From: Mesorhizobium sp. J8
GTDB taxonomy: Bacteria > Pseudomonadota > Alphaproteobacteria > Rhizobiales > Rhizobiaceae
DNA length: 64,000 bases
NCBI RefSeq assembly: GCF_016591715.1
Contig: NZ_AP024109.1
Span: 1,550,001-1,614,000, forward strand
Reading direction: 5' to 3'
Position numbers and translations under genes: made by a program. Each line of letters starts with the position of its first letter. Positions within the stretch are counted from its first letter, which is position 1. Of this stretch, positions 1 through 10,560 are shown in pieces. The notes under the pieces are model-generated. The model saw only the letters and a program-made list of their open reading frames with translations, had not been told where the DNA came from and did not search any database.

Positions 1-39
1 TCAGACAGACCTCGGGCTTCGAAAGGCCGACACTATCCT

Positions 40-495
40 GATCCCCCGTTTTGATGCTTCCGACCTGCGACGCGTTGTACACCTCGCTCCATCGAAAGGA
101 GTCTGGTCGGCGGTTCTGTGCGTCGTTTCGCGGGGGGCGGGTCTTTCAATGTCAGCGCCACCACGCGCTCGGCTACTTGCGGTCGGCGGCGGAATTGAGT
201 GAGGGTCGCGTCTTGCCGCGCAACAGCTTCGAAGCCCTCAGCCGCGAAGCGATCTTGCCAGCGTCACATGCGGGTCTTGGGCTTGCCGGTTTGCCGCATG
301 ATTTCGACAGTGTCGATGCGATCGGTGCGCTCATCAGGATGATTTCGGCCCAGAAGTCGTCGCCCAGCCGCAAGTTTTGCCGGTCGAGCGTCGTCGATGA
401 GGAACACAGCGCGCTGGTCGGTGGCTTGCTCTGCGACGCATTGCGATCGTGCATCAGAGCAGCAGGCGCTGGCGATCAATCGAAGAGACGGTGAG
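40..495 (-). pseudogene. IS630-family transposase relic (N-terminal part)
   Basis: Read on the minus strand, pieces in two frames resemble the helix-turn-helix start of IS630-type transposases: an RIDTVEIMRQTGK stretch near 290-340, followed in another frame by a DKTRPS-like segment that here reads GKTRPSLNSA. The frame changes and the missing DDE domain make it non-functional. It lies at the window edge, so the rest may be outside. The family call rests on a short motif only. Confidence 0.5.
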
Positions 496-929
496 CGAGA
501 TTCCTGTGCCCGCATCGGGCAGACTCGCGTACACGCCGCCAAAGGAGAATTCCAAACAGGACCCGTCTGTTGAGTGAAATCACTAGCAGGTGAGTTGCGA
601 GAAAATACCAAGATTATGTTGGCTTCGATCGCAGTGTAAAATCGGTCGATACATGATGTCGAATTGGCCTATGCGCGCGCCATTATCATGCTGGTTAGCT
701 GTGCGCCGCGCGGCTCTACTTCAGAAATACAAGATCGGACGGTGCTCACATCGGGTTGGTGGCTGCGCCACCGGCCGCCATCAGCACTCAATGGCGGTTC
801 ACGAAGGCGGCAATCGCAAGCGGGAATATGGTGTAGATGAAAAATGCAGCGAGTGAAATGGAACAGGAAAAGGAGGTGCAGCGTCTGATCAGCAAAAGGA
901 CGCAAATCTTCAAATGATCTGTGAGGCTG
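496..929. other. No recognisable gene
   Basis: Short open frames occur on both strands, but none has a convincing ribosome binding site, motif or codon pattern. The stretch lies between two IS relics and is probably decayed mobile-element DNA. Confidence 0.4.
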
Positions 930-1130
930 TTGAAACACCAGATTCGTTGCTAGTCTCGATCATCGAGCAGCGATCAGTCAGGCCGGTCGAGCAGCGGGTT
1001 ATCATCTTGACGCCGGCCGGCGAAGACATTTGGTAATTGGTCAAAGGCGATATTGGTGGTGACGGTGATAGAGCTGCGCTCGCAGTCGACTGATCAGCTG
1101 GAACAGTCGGCGCCCAAAGACCATACGAAT
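930..1130 (-). pseudogene. IS21-family IstB (helper ATPase) relic
   Basis: On the minus strand the sequence from about 1126 downward reads like the C-terminal third of IstB. A phrase equivalent to FGRRLFQLISRLR is followed, after a frame change, by ITVTTNIAFDQ, PNVFAGR and CSMIETSNES. IstB is the AAA+ helper of IS21 transposition. Only a short, frameshifted fragment remains, with no Walker motifs. Confidence 0.5.
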
Positions 1131-1294
1131 CGCAAATAGCTGCGTTCGGCGAGAATGAGGAGTCGATTTGGCCAAAATGCGCTGGAATTTAATCGAGCGC
1201 GGTTGGTTCATAGTACTTCGGCCGTCACAGTTCGCCGACCGCCCCCGCTCAAGGCTCCGATCTATGGGCCCCGCGCAAGCGGCATCACATAGTG

Positions 1295-1460
1295 ATTGCT
1301 CCCTTTAGGGCCTATCTTCGTGAGCGTGTCACGCGTATCCCGGTATCACCGGCAGCTGTCCTTTCCTGGAACTACAGGAAATCGGCTACGACAGCGGCTA
1401 CACGGACTTCCTGCGCGACATCCGTCCGACGGCGTTGGGCCCAAGCTCGACCAGACCGGT
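1295..1460 (+). pseudogene. Possible IS21-family IstA fragment
   Basis: A plus-strand stretch reads FLELQEIGYDSGYTDFLRDI, then RP. This resembles the part of IstA transposases just before the catalytic core (usually EIRxxGYxGGYxxLxDFLRxxRP). It points opposite to the neighbouring IstB relic, so the two would not come from one intact element without rearrangement. Confidence 0.4.
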
Positions 1461-1747
1461 TCAGGCCGCCTAAAGCCGATCGCCGGGCATCAAGGCGCTA
1501 ACTGACTTTTCAATCGGGATGCGCCTAGTAATTAACATGTGACGCTAGAACATTGCGAACAATTTTACAATTGCGAACAGTGAACGTAACGTACAGTTAA
1601 CTTAATATAACGTTAAGCACCGCGTCGATGTGATAGAGCTTTGGCGGTGCTGGCAGCAGATGACTATGCGAACAGCCGCAGCCAAAGCAGCGGGCAGATG
1701 CAAGTGACTACGTCGAGCGCAAATGGTTGCGGAGCAGAAGCTACGCA

Positions 1748-2587
1748 ATGCCCACCGATCACTCGGTCTCTCAACTTCGAGGGTTAACACGCCGGGTGTC
1801 CGACTGGTTTTCTTTCATGGCAACGATGCAGTTCCAGAAGGCAGCCAGAGAGGCGTTTGCGGTCGAATTTGGCCAATTTCTCGACCGAATTGATGGGACT
1901 ACTGAACCCAAACAGTTGTTCGATCTGTTATGTGCTTTTGCCTTGAATCTTGATTGCCCGTGGACCGCCTATGGCCCCCTTGCACCCGACCCAAACTTTC
2001 TAAAGCCATTCCAACGCGATCTGGCAGTCATGCTGAATTATCCTAATGGATGGCAGAAACGCTGTTTCGAAATGGGTTATGACCGGATAGATCCAATAAT
2101 CAAAGCGCTTCGAAGGCAGGCAGGCGCCTTTCAATGGAGTGACATGTACTGCGACGCAAGCACAACCGAACACGAACGGCGCGTTCTCGATGAGGCTGCA
2201 GCGTTCGGCTTAAGGTCAGGCATAAGTGTTCCACTGCACGGCCCCGATGGCAGCGCTTGGGTCGTCAGCTTTGCTCAATCCGAGGGGCTGAAGTTCCAAA
2301 ATAAAATGATAACTTACTTGCAGGTTGCCGCGTTTCATTTCCACCTTAGGGTTTCGAAGTGTTCGAATTGGAGTGATATCCAGGAAATTCCTAACCTCAC
2401 TCCAAGAGAAAAGGAATGTATTCTGTGGACGGCAAGAGGAAAATCATCGTGGGAAATAGGACAGATCTTAGAAATATCTGTAAATACGGTTAATTTTCAT
2501 ATTAAAAACGTAAAGGAAAAATTGAACGCTTCTAGTAGAACGGTCGCGGCTATAAGAGCCATAAACGTCGGAGTTGTCGAATTGTAA
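1748..2587 (+). CDS. LuxR-type quorum-sensing transcriptional regulator
   Basis: Predicted cytoplasmic acyl-homoserine-lactone-responsive regulator. The N-terminal half carries an autoinducer-binding domain with the usual aromatic and acidic landmarks (W, Y and D residues around CPWTAYGPL, YDRIDPI and FQWSDMY, then a G in FGLRSGISVP). The C-terminal 65 residues form a LuxR/GerE helix-turn-helix (LTPREKECILWTARGKSSWEIGQILEI, with VNTVNFHIKNVKEKL as recognition region). An in-frame TTG lies at 1727, but the ATG at 1748 is preceded by AGAAG and is preferred; a shorter start at 1817 would give a length closer to TraR relatives. No luxI-type synthase is visible, so it appears to be a LuxR solo here. 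Unpaired LuxR genes are common on rhizobial symbiotic plasmids. The upstream 200 bp is AT-rich with repeated TTGCGAAC. Confidence 0.85.
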   Translation: MPTDHSVSQLRGLTRRVSDWFSFMATMQFQKAAREAFAVEFGQFLDRIDGTTEPKQLFDLLCAFALNLDCPWTAYGPLAPDPNFLKPFQRDLAVMLNYPNGWQKRCFEMGYDRIDPIIKALRRQAGAFQWSDMYCDASTTEHERRVLDEAAAFGLRSGISVPLHGPDGSAWVVSFAQSEGLKFQNKMITYLQVAAFHFHLRVSKCSNWSDIQEIPNLTPREKECILWTARGKSSWEIGQILEISVNTVNFHIKNVKEKLNASSRTVAAIRAINVGVVEL

Positions 2588-3239
2588 AACGAGGCATCGA
2601 ACATCGTCATGCCGAAAGTCAGGAGCGGTCATCATGGTTCCCGAGCGAGAATCGGTAGCCTTTCGTTCATGCGATTGAAAAACGAGGGTCGCGCGTTGGG
2701 CCAAGTTGATCTCTTCACGCAAGCATGGCCCAGCCATGGGAGGGTATAGCGGAAGGTTGTCGAGCTTATCTTAGCTTAGACGAAGTACACGTGGCATTCG
2801 CGGAGGTGGGCGTCGTACGGGCGAGGCCAGAGTGTCTGGGGTCGAAATTAGTCCGACTTTTGGCTGTGAAGGCTGGACAATATGGCGCCCCCGCCTGATC
2901 CGGAGGCGGTCGGGCGCGCGCGTGAAAAACAGCCGACGGAACGCGGTCACGTTGGCGCAATTGCATTGGCGCGGACTGGCCGGAGGCTAGGGACATGGTC
3001 CACAAGGCTATTCCCGCGCCGAAGCCTGCGCCGATGCCTTTTTCGCCAATTTGGTTGATCCGGTCCGAGCACCATTCGACGCGTTGAGGCGCGAGCTTAC
3101 CGCGCGTTGAAGCTTACCTAGCGCGTCACCGCGTCATAGTGGTGGACAAGAGCCTTCGCACTATCGATCAGGACCCTAGAGAGCTTCGCCTGATTCCCTG
3201 CCCCCGATCAGCAGCTGATGCAACTCGGCCAGCGCCGCT
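2588..3239. other. No supported gene
   Basis: Between the LuxR gene and the recombinase relic I find only short frames without motifs. The composition is high GC and similar to neighbouring decayed DNA. It may contain the degraded 5' half of the recombinase, but I cannot recognise it. Confidence 0.35.
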
Positions 3240-4642
3240 ATGGATACGCGTGGCGCGCCGAGCGTCATTCCGGCACAGATGGCGGGATCAAGCATCCACA
3301 CGGCCACGACGATGACCACGCCGGGCGCCGACGCGTATGCCTACGGCAAAGGCGAGAAGCGCACCGAGATCATCGATGGACGCGCCCGAACGAGCTACGG
3401 CTATCGCAAGCCGCTTGAGGAGTGGGAGGTTCCCCTGAAGGATCACCGCGACAGCTACATCGGCTCGGCCGAGTTCGAGCGGAACCAGAAGCAGCTTGCC
3501 TTCAACAACTATGCCAAGATCGGAGGGGCGAAGTCCGGCCGAGGCGGACGGGCGCTGCCGGCTGGGCTACTTTCCTGTGGACGTTGTGGGCGCCGTTTGA
3601 TGGTAAGCTACTTGGGCGGTCCGCCGGGTCAGCCCGTCTACCGCTGTGATCGTCCTAACCTGATGCTCGGGCTGCCCCGGTGCTTCACGTTCGGCGGTCT
3701 CCGTGTCGACGCCGCAGTCGCCAAAGAGCTGCTCCGGGTGGTCGAACCAATGGCGATCGAGGCGGCAGTGGAGCCCGGACGGAGTTACGTGGAAGGTCGC
3801 AGTGAACAGCAGCGCATCGTGGAGCTCGAGCTGCAACAGGCTCGGTATGAGGCCTCGCTCGCGGAACGGCGCTACGCTGCCTGCGACCCTGATAATCGCC
3901 TCATTGCCGCGCAGCTCGAGAAGGGCTGGGAGACAGCGCTTCGTCGCGTCGAGGCGTGCGAGGCACGACTGAAGGCGGCGCGGGCGCCCGACCCGGCGGC
4001 CGCTCTGCCCGACTTCGCCAGGCTAGCTGAGGATCTCGATGCCGCGTGGAACGCACCGGGCGTGACCATGCGCGCTCGCTAACGACTCCTCGGCGCGCTC
4101 GTCACCGACATCCTTGCGGACGTCGACGAAGCGACGCGCGAGGTCGTGCTGACGATTCATTGGCGCGGCGGCCAGCACTCGCAATTGCGGGTCCGCAAGC
4201 CGAAGTCGGGCGAGCATGGGTGCACCACTTCCGAAGACGCCCTGGAGGTCATCCGCAGCATGGCGGGGCGCTGGGCCGACGACCACATTGCCGCGTCTCT
4301 CAACCGGATGGGTTTGCGCACCGGGCAAAACAAAACCTGGACAGCCAAACGGGTGAGCTCAATCCGCCGTGTCAACGGAAACGATGCGTACTTTTCGGCC
4401 GACAAGACCAGCGAATGGCGCACCATGACGGAAGCGGCCAGGGAGCTGAACGTCACGAACCACACCATCCGCCGCCTCATAAAGGAGCAAATTCTCCCCG
4501 CCCGTCAGCTTGTCCGGGGTGCGCCATACCAGAGAGGCTGTCAGACCTGCAGAGCGAGGTGGTTCAGACCGCGCTGAGGCGCAAAGAAGCTCCGTGTCCC
4601 ACGGATTTCCAGAACCAACTTCCAATGTTTCAAGGCACTTGA
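3240..4642 (+). pseudogene. Large serine recombinase, C-terminal half (pseudogene)
   Basis: The protein from about 3330 reads AYAYGKGEKRTE, then EWEVPLKDHRDSYIG, then the recombinase zinc-ribbon region (GLLSCGRCGRRLMV and VYRCDRPN) and a charged coiled-coil stretch. This is the C-terminal part of large serine recombinases used by integrative elements. A stop at 4080 interrupts it; the match resumes in another frame with ALVTDILADVDEATREVVLTI, then WRGGQHSQLRVRKP, a helix-turn-helix-like segment (TMTEAARELNVTNHTIRRLI), and finally NQLPMF near 4625. The catalytic serine domain is absent. It is therefore a 5'-truncated, frameshifted relic and may mark an old integrative-element boundary. Confidence 0.75.
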
Positions 4643-4679
4643 GAGAGGGATGCACAATGAACGCATCGTCCCAATCGGG

Positions 4680-5445
4680 CGCAGGGCTCGCTTGACGGCA
4701 TCGTGTCCATGGCGACGCGGCCGTCTTCGAGGAACAGGCACAATGATGGGCAGCGGCTCAGGCCATAAGGCTTTTGCCAAATCACTCTTGCCAGGAATGC
4801 CGGTCGTTTCGATCCAGACACGGAATTCCCCGATCTTTGGTTTACTATGCTTCTGACGCGCGGCAAGGATGGCATCGGCATTCAGGCGATCCAATGGCAG
4901 GTCGTCGTCGAACTTCGAGACCAGGATGTAAGCCAGAAGGCCGGCGCCAGCCATGCTGCCTGGTATCAGACGGCTGGGCGACGCCTGCTGCCCCGCCTGG
5001 CGGTGAACTACGCCTCTATCTGCGCGGCGATCATGTCGAGGATTTCGCTTGTGTCTTCGCCCACAAGACGCGTCCGCGTATCGCACAAGGCAATTCGCGA
5101 GCGCACGGAACTCGATCCCGGTGTGCCATACCGGGTTCACTCTGAGCCACGGGCATGTCCACGGAAGAACATGGGACCCGCCGACGGCAACAAAGGCCCT
5201 TCCCCAGCTCTCGCCGCCAGGTGTAAATCTGCTGCCGTGTCACATCATGCCGCTCGGCAACCTCAGTCCCAGTCGCCAACCACATGGCGATGTCGAGCTT
5301 CTTCCTATCACCCCAGCGACGACGCCGTTCGGCACCAAGAATCTCGACACGCATCGCAAAACTCGCACAAGACACATACAAACGACGTCGTTAAACACGT
5401 CTTATAGGCCATCACGACGATGTCAGGGAAGGCGGTGACAATCAG
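4680..5445 (-). pseudogene. IS66-family element relic (tnpA and tnpC pieces)
   Basis: Minus-strand fragments read as IS66 accessory protein TnpA (MRVEILGAERRRRWGDRKKL, then EVAERHDVTRQQIYTWRREL, about 5160-5350) and as part of TnpC (LLAYILVSKFDDDLPLDRLN, about 4870-4930). Large parts including TnpB are missing. The segment ends with a sequence near 5398-5445 that recurs at 37064-37112 and may be an element end. Confidence 0.65.
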
Positions 5446-6076
5446 GCGACTACGAACTGGTAGATCGAGTTGCATTTGAATTGAACCTGGCATCCCGCTT
5501 TATCCGTTTGTTTTCGCCGCATTTTCCACTTGGTTGCAAAATGCTGCAGAAAACTGGCGGCGATTTTTTGTGTGTCAGTCCAGGGTGCACGCCGGGTGAG
5601 CGCGTAGCAGATCGCCTCGGCACTTCGGATTATCCGAAAACCTTGCCTAGTCTATAGGGCCTTTTTCCCGTGCTCGAAGAACCTCGACGATGGCCGCGGA
5701 CGTTTCCCGACGCAGCGCAACGCGGCTATTCTGCCGCGGACCTCGTCCTCAACCTCCCACAGTTTGCTCGTGGCTGTGACCGAGACCGTCGCAACCGACG
5801 AGATCCCACTAATAGACAGTTCGTACGCTTTAGCCGTCGTTCAGTTGCGGGAGACCCGGCTCGGCGGCTGCATCCGCTGTCGGAATCCGGTTCGGAGAAG
5901 AGCTGAGGCGCGAATGCCCATTTTTCCTTTGACGCGTCGGAAGTCAATCTCCGTAGCCGCTTGGCGTCGGCGCCGCATGACTTCGGCGGCAAGGCGATTC
6001 CATCCGGGCGCCGCGCTGACCTCGCTTCAGGCAAGATCAGCCTACCAAGAGTGGTAGGTGCGGTTCGCAATAACAT
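5446..6076. other. Intergenic, no supported gene
   Basis: About 600 bp upstream of the dioxygenase gene. I find no open frame with recognisable motifs, no TGT-N10-ACA site and no GG-N10-GC promoter worth reporting. Confidence 0.4.
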
Positions 6077-7060
6077 ATGAAACACTACCGACTGCGAATG
6101 GCAAACCAAACTGCAGCACCGGAGAATGCCCCCATGAGTGAAATGGAATTGATCGACAATGTCATTCCACCTACGGATGTCATCAAATGCACAGCGCGCA
6201 TCGGTGCTGAAATCAGGAATGTCAGACTGTCGGCCGATTTACCGGATCGGACCATCGCTGCGATAAACGGCTTGATGCTTGAGCACAAGGTCATTTTCTT
6301 TCGCGACCAGGGTCATCTCGAGGACGCTGAGCAGGAGCGCTTTGCTCAGCGATTCGGGAAGTCCTCGCCATATCCGGAGGGAACGACGCCGATTTTCGAC
6401 ATTGATTCCGCCCATGGCGATATAGGGGCTGATGTTTGGCATATAGATTGGTCCTGCATGGACGCCTATCCCAAGATCGCGGTGCTGCGAAGCGTTGTGA
6501 TCCCACTGGTCGGCGGCGACACCGTGTGGTCAAACACGGCGGCTGCATATCTCGACTTACCTTTGCCGCTGCGACGGCTTGCCGACGAGCTCTGGGCTAT
6601 TCACAGCTTCCCCGGGTCTTATCTCAGGTCTTCTACCGAGCCGCATACTGGCCCGATAATCGAGACAGAGCATCCAGTCGTACGCGTCCACCCTGAGACT
6701 GGCGAGCGCACGCTTGTGCTCGGCGTGTATGTTGCGCGTTTCGTTGGTGTCTCCAAATATGACGGCCAGAGGCTCTTCGACTTATTTGAATCTCATGTCA
6801 CCGCGCAGGAAAACACGGTGCGCTGGAAGTGGAAGCGGGGTGATGTCGCGATCTGGGACAATCGAGCAACGATGCATTGTGCGACCAAGGATTACGGTGA
6901 CCAACGCCGGATCGTTCGTCGCGTAACCATCGAGGGCGAGGTGCCCGTCAGCGTCGACGGCCGGCACAGTGTTGCGCGATCTAAGTTTATCCAGCCAGCG
7001 ACGGCGGCAAAGGTCGTCCAGACCGTACTTCAGAGTGAAGGTCGATCGCCCCCGCGGTAG
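6077..7060 (+). CDS. TauD/TfdA-family Fe(II)/2-oxoglutarate dioxygenase
   Basis: Predicted cytoplasmic non-haem iron oxygenase that would couple oxidative decarboxylation of 2-oxoglutarate to hydroxylation or cleavage of an unknown small substrate. The fold markers are present: an early FFRDQ motif, the metal-binding HxD in VWHIDWS, a GGDTVWSN strand, the distal histidine in WDNRATMHCA, and the 2-oxoglutarate-binding arginine in RRIVRRVTIEG. The length of 327 residues is slightly above the usual 280-300. A second start at 6134 has a GGAG nine bases upstream and would give a typical length, so either start is possible. The next gene on the strand is a truncated M24 peptidase 150 bp downstream, so the two may once have formed an operon. 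The substrate is unknown; taurine use is not implied. Confidence 0.82.
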   Translation: MKHYRLRMANQTAAPENAPMSEMELIDNVIPPTDVIKCTARIGAEIRNVRLSADLPDRTIAAINGLMLEHKVIFFRDQGHLEDAEQERFAQRFGKSSPYPEGTTPIFDIDSAHGDIGADVWHIDWSCMDAYPKIAVLRSVVIPLVGGDTVWSNTAAAYLDLPLPLRRLADELWAIHSFPGSYLRSSTEPHTGPIIETEHPVVRVHPETGERTLVLGVYVARFVGVSKYDGQRLFDLFESHVTAQENTVRWKWKRGDVAIWDNRATMHCATKDYGDQRRIVRRVTIEGEVPVSVDGRHSVARSKFIQPATAAKVVQTVLQSEGRSPPR

Positions 7061-7213
7061 GCTGAATTCGGATTGGTTCCGGGAAATCCGGAGCCTGCCA
7101 TATGCTTAGCGAGGGCGAAAGTTGAAACAGAACGGCGTAATTTTCACCGGCTTGGATACGCAGAAGTTGCGGAACCGAACCACAACAGGGCAAATCTTTG
7201 AGGTAGATGGCCA

Positions 7214-7885
7214 ATGTCCTCAGCTATTCCACTGACTAGAGTTCCGATCCCGAGATCCGAGTACGAGCGCAGGCGTCTCAACGTGCTGGAGGCAGTGGCG
7301 AGCCCGGGCTAGACGCACTCGTAGTGACTGCCTACGGCCATCTTCGCTATCTCAGCGGATACGATGGCAGTGGTGGATGCTTCGCACCTTTTGAACTTGG
7401 CTGTTGGAACCTCGCGCTTGCAGATGTCGATGCACTTCAGGCGCAGCTTCCCGACTTAAAGATCGCTGACGCGACTCGGCTGGTTTCTTCGGTGGGAGCG
7501 GTGAAGGGCGAGCTAGAACTTGAGTGCATGCGCGACGCAATGCGCATGACAGATTTGGCAGTGCGAACCTTTCAAAGTTCGCTACGGGAAGGTGTTACCG
7601 AACTGGAGATGACAGCGACTATGGCGGCCGCCGTCAGGGCAGAAACCAGCAACGCTCGCGGGGAAGTCGGGCTTTCTTCCGGTACCATATTGTTCGGGGA
7701 ACGGACTAGGCTGCCTCATGGTCCGCCATCTCAGCATCCAATTAGAAAAAACGAACCAGCTTTTCTGCATCAAAACACGAATACACCGTAGGGATGGTCC
7801 GGTGCGTTGGCCGAGGAGGTCATTGATGCCCTCGTTGCCGCGGTTAAGCCGGGCACCTATGGCCTGGCACCTATGGCCTGCTGGC
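7214..7885 (+). pseudogene. M24-family peptidase/hydrolase, truncated and frameshifted
   Basis: The start at 7214 reads MSSAIPLTRVPIPRSEYERR and then runs into a stop near 7310 (VASPG then stop). The frame resumes with TAYGHLRYLSGYDGSGG, ALADVDALQ, SSVGAVKGELELECMRDAM and SLREGVTELEM, typical of the N-terminal and early catalytic parts of the Xaa-Pro dipeptidase/creatinase fold. A further shift occurs near 7780; after it EVIDALVAAVKPGTYG can be read in another frame before the sequence hits the IS3-family relic near 7890. The metal-binding catalytic region is lost. It is a relative, not a copy, of the intact M24 gene at 31753. Confidence 0.75.
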
Positions 7886-7889
7886 GGTT

Positions 7890-8690
7890 TTTCCGCGGTT
7901 AAGCTAGCATACCTTGCTCCTCGAACTCGACGAGGCTCAGATAGCCCAGTGTCGAGTGCCTTCGCCGAGGTTGTAGAAGCGCTCGATATAATCCAACATT
8001 TCCGCCCCTGGCGTCACCCTCGCTCTGTAGACCTGCGGGCCGTCCGCTCGGTTTTCAGCGACGAGAAGAAGCTCTCCATTACTGCATCCCAGACATTGCC
8101 CGACCGGCTCATCGAGCGGCTGATGCCGTGGTCGGCAATCAGACGCTGGAACTGTTCGTGGTGTATTGGATGCCTGGTCGCTGTGGTGCAGCAGGCTGTC
8201 CGGCCTGCCTCTGCGCCAGATCGCCATGATCAGGAGGGCGGTGACGAGCTGCGCCGTCATCTCCGCCTTCATCGCCCAGCCGACGACACGACGAGAGAAT
8301 AGATCGACCACGGCGCCAACGTAGAGCCAACCTTCAGCGGTCCAGATGTAGGTGAAGTCGGCGACCGACTTCTGGTTGACGCCGATGCCTCGAAGGCGCC
8401 GTCAAGGAGATTGTTCGACACTGTCGGTCTCCCACGTCCTTCGGCAGTCCGCGGCGCCGAGGCCGGGCACGCAGACCATTCCCCTACATGAGCCTCTCGA
8501 TGCGATGCAGGCCAAAGGAGAGACCCTCGGCCAGCACGTTCATGCCAGACGCGCCTGGTGCCACAGGTTCGGTCGCTACTCTTGAAGCTCCGGTCGATCG
8601 CCGTCACCAACACTTCATCGTGCCGAGGAACTGGGGCTGGGAGAGCCAGGCATGGACGCCTGAGCGGGACACATCCAGCGCGTCACACAG
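7890..8690 (-). pseudogene. IS3-family OrfB relic, 3' portion, interrupted by IS256
   Basis: The minus strand encodes pieces of an IS3-type integrase-like transposase: LCDALDVSRSGVHAWLSQPQ near 8690-8610, AIDRSFKSSDRTCGTRRVWH after a frameshift, then VDLFSRRVVGWAMKAEMTAQ, LLHHSD and FDYIERFYN-like text, ending in LGYLSLVEFEEQG near 7910. Several frameshifts inactivate it. Its N-terminal portion continues on the far side of IS256 copy 1 at 10069, showing that the IS256 landed inside this relic. Confidence 0.75.
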
Positions 8691-10068
8691 GGTCGTGTCC
8701 CGCGAGGTGGTGTAGCTCGGCGGTAGCGAAGCCGCTCGCGAGCGCGCCCTCAATGGCGCCGTAGCGAGTGAGCGGCGCAGCGGTGGTCATCGATGTTCTT
8801 CCGTTAGGGTCGGGTTGCTGACACCAACCTGATTCGAAGGAACCACCGATGACCGACGACATGATGAACCTGCGCGCGCTCGTGGAGAAGACCCCCGATG
8901 CCGATCTCCTGCGCGAGATGATCGGCTTTGCCGCTGAGCGTCTGATGGAACTGGAGGTGGGTGCCGCGACAGGCGCCGGCTATGGCGAGAAGAGCACGGT
9001 GCGGACCGCCCAGCGCAATGGCTACCGCGACAGGGATTGGGAGACCCGGGCCGGAACGGTCGAGCTGCGCATCCCCAAGCTGAGGAAAGGCTCCTACTTC
9101 CCCAGCTTCCTAGAGCCTCGCCGCATGGCTGAGAAGGCGCTGACTGCCGTCATCCAGGAGGCCTACGTCCAAGGTATCTCGACCCGCTCGGTCGACGACC
9201 TGGTTAAGGCGATGGGCATGAGCGGCATCTCCAAGAGCCAGGTGTCGCGGCTGTGCGAAGAGATCGACGGCAAGGTGAAGGCCTTCCTCGAACGGCCGAT
9301 CGAAGGTGACTGGCCGTATCTTTGGATCAATGCGACTTATCTCAAGGTTGCGCCGCGGCGGCCGCATCGTCTCGGTCGCCGTCATCATCGCGGTGGGCGT
9401 GAACACCGACGGCCGGCGCGAGGTGCTCGGCATGGAGATAGGCACCTCGGAGGCCGAGCCGATCTGGACGGAGTTCCTGCGCAAGCTCACCCGGCGCGGC
9501 CTGCGCGGGGTCAAGCTTGTCGTCTCCGATGCCCATGAGGGTGCGCTGCCGCGTCCACTTCATGAGGAACGTGCTGGCGCATGCCGGCAAGAGCGGCCGC
9601 CGCGTCCTTCATCGCCACCGCCTTCGCGCAGGAGACGCCCGAAGCCGCCAGTGCCCAGTGGCGCGCCGTCGCCGACCAGATCAGGCCGAAGGTGCCGAAG
9701 CTGGCCGCCATCCTCGACAACGCCGAACCCGACGTGCTCGCCTACATGACCTTCCCGAAGGAGCATCGGGCCAAGCTTCACAGCACGAATCCGATCGAGC
9801 GTCTCAACGGCGAGATCAAGCGCCGAACCGAGGTCGTCGGCATCTTCCCCAACGACAACGCCATCCTCCGCCTCGTCGGCGCGCTGCTGCTCGAGCAGAA
9901 CGATGAATGGGCCGTGCAGCGGGCCCGCTACATGACACTGGAAACCATCAGCCAGATGAGCGATGATCCCCTCATCAGCCTGCCCGCCGTGGCACGCTGA
10001 TCAGCCCGGCCATGCCGGAGAGCACGGCGACCAACGCCGTCAGCTACACCACTTCCTGAGACACGATC
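8691..10068 (+). mobile_element. IS256-family insertion sequence, copy 1 (1378 bp)
   Basis: The ends are GGTCGTGTCCCGCGAGGTGG on the left and, read inward from the right, GATCGTGTCTCAGGAAGTGG; both continue with TGTAGCT. The element is flanked by perfect 8-bp target duplications TCACACAG (8683-8690 and 10069-10076), typical of IS256. It carries one transposase pseudogene. The same sequence occurs in inverted orientation at 38839-40216, with the same length and, as far as I can compare by eye, the same sequence. Confidence 0.9.
8849..10000 (+). pseudogene. IS256-family (mutator) transposase, multiply broken
   Basis: The first 172 residues are in frame and typical ([60 protein letters not shown]). 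The first catalytic residue is altered: the family motif WIDATYLKV reads [10 protein letters not shown] one-base insertion near 9345 then shifts the frame. The match continues in frame two ([20 protein letters not shown] to VVSDAHEG). A deletion removes roughly 15 codons near 9540, another small deletion follows near 9610, and the C-terminal part (AQWRAVADQIRPKVPKLAAI to LISLPAVAR) is in a third frame. It cannot make active transposase. Confidence 0.9.
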
Positions 10069-10195
10069 TCACACAGCCATGCCACCGGCCAGATGTTCCG
10101 GTGTCTCGCGATGAAAGCGAATCTCATGTCACTTCCCGCGCGATGTAGGCTGGGGAACTTTTTTAGGATGTCGCGCTCCGCCTTCAGCTCAGTAT
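10069..10195 (-). pseudogene. IS3-family relic, N-terminal side of the interrupted OrfB
   Basis: The minus strand reads TELKAERDILKKF, then MRFAFIARHRNIWPVAWLC. This is the OrfA/OrfB junction region of IS3-type elements and joins directly onto LCDALDVSRSG on the other side of the IS256 insertion when one copy of the 8-bp duplication is removed. At about 10196 it abuts an IS110-family relic. Confidence 0.7.
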
Positions 10196-10560
10196 TCGTC
10201 GACAGATCGCGCACCCATTTGCGCAGCAAGCCGCGGATGTCGTTCTCGATCGCGATGGCCTTCTCCTGCAGCAGCTTTCGAGGCGTGAGCACGGCGCGGC
10301 GCTGCTGGCTCGTCACTGTCTTGGCGTGCACTGGGGCGGAACAGCTTGACCCGCATCATCTGGATATTGCCGCGCGCATCGTTGCGGTCGGACTTGTTCA
10401 TCTGCGCCTTGAGCAATGTCTTAGTCTGGCGGGTCTCAATGCACACTATGGGCAAGCCTGCTTCGGCCAATACGCTGAATAGCCTCTGTGACAACGGTCC
10501 AGCTCCAACCCGATCCGGACCAGTTGCCATGCGGAGGCCTGGAGCGTTGCGACCGGGTTA
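10196..10560 (-). pseudogene. IS110-family transposase relic
   Basis: The minus strand contains GAGPLSQRLFSVLAEAGLPI, VCIETRQTKTLLKAQMNKSD, RNDARG, QMMRVKLFRP and (other frame) RKLLQEKAIAIENDIRGLLR. These match the RuvC-like DEDD domain of IS110 transposases and are close to the intact copy at 42099. The start and the C-terminal half are missing. Confidence 0.75.

Noticed and set aside
3567..3836. Open frames opposite the serine recombinase relic
   Set aside because: Shadow frames of a high-GC coding relic, without motifs or ribosome binding sites.
9110..9514. 134-codon frame opposite the IS256 transposase (and its mirror at 39393)
   Set aside because: Antisense shadow of the transposase; duplicated only because the element is duplicated.
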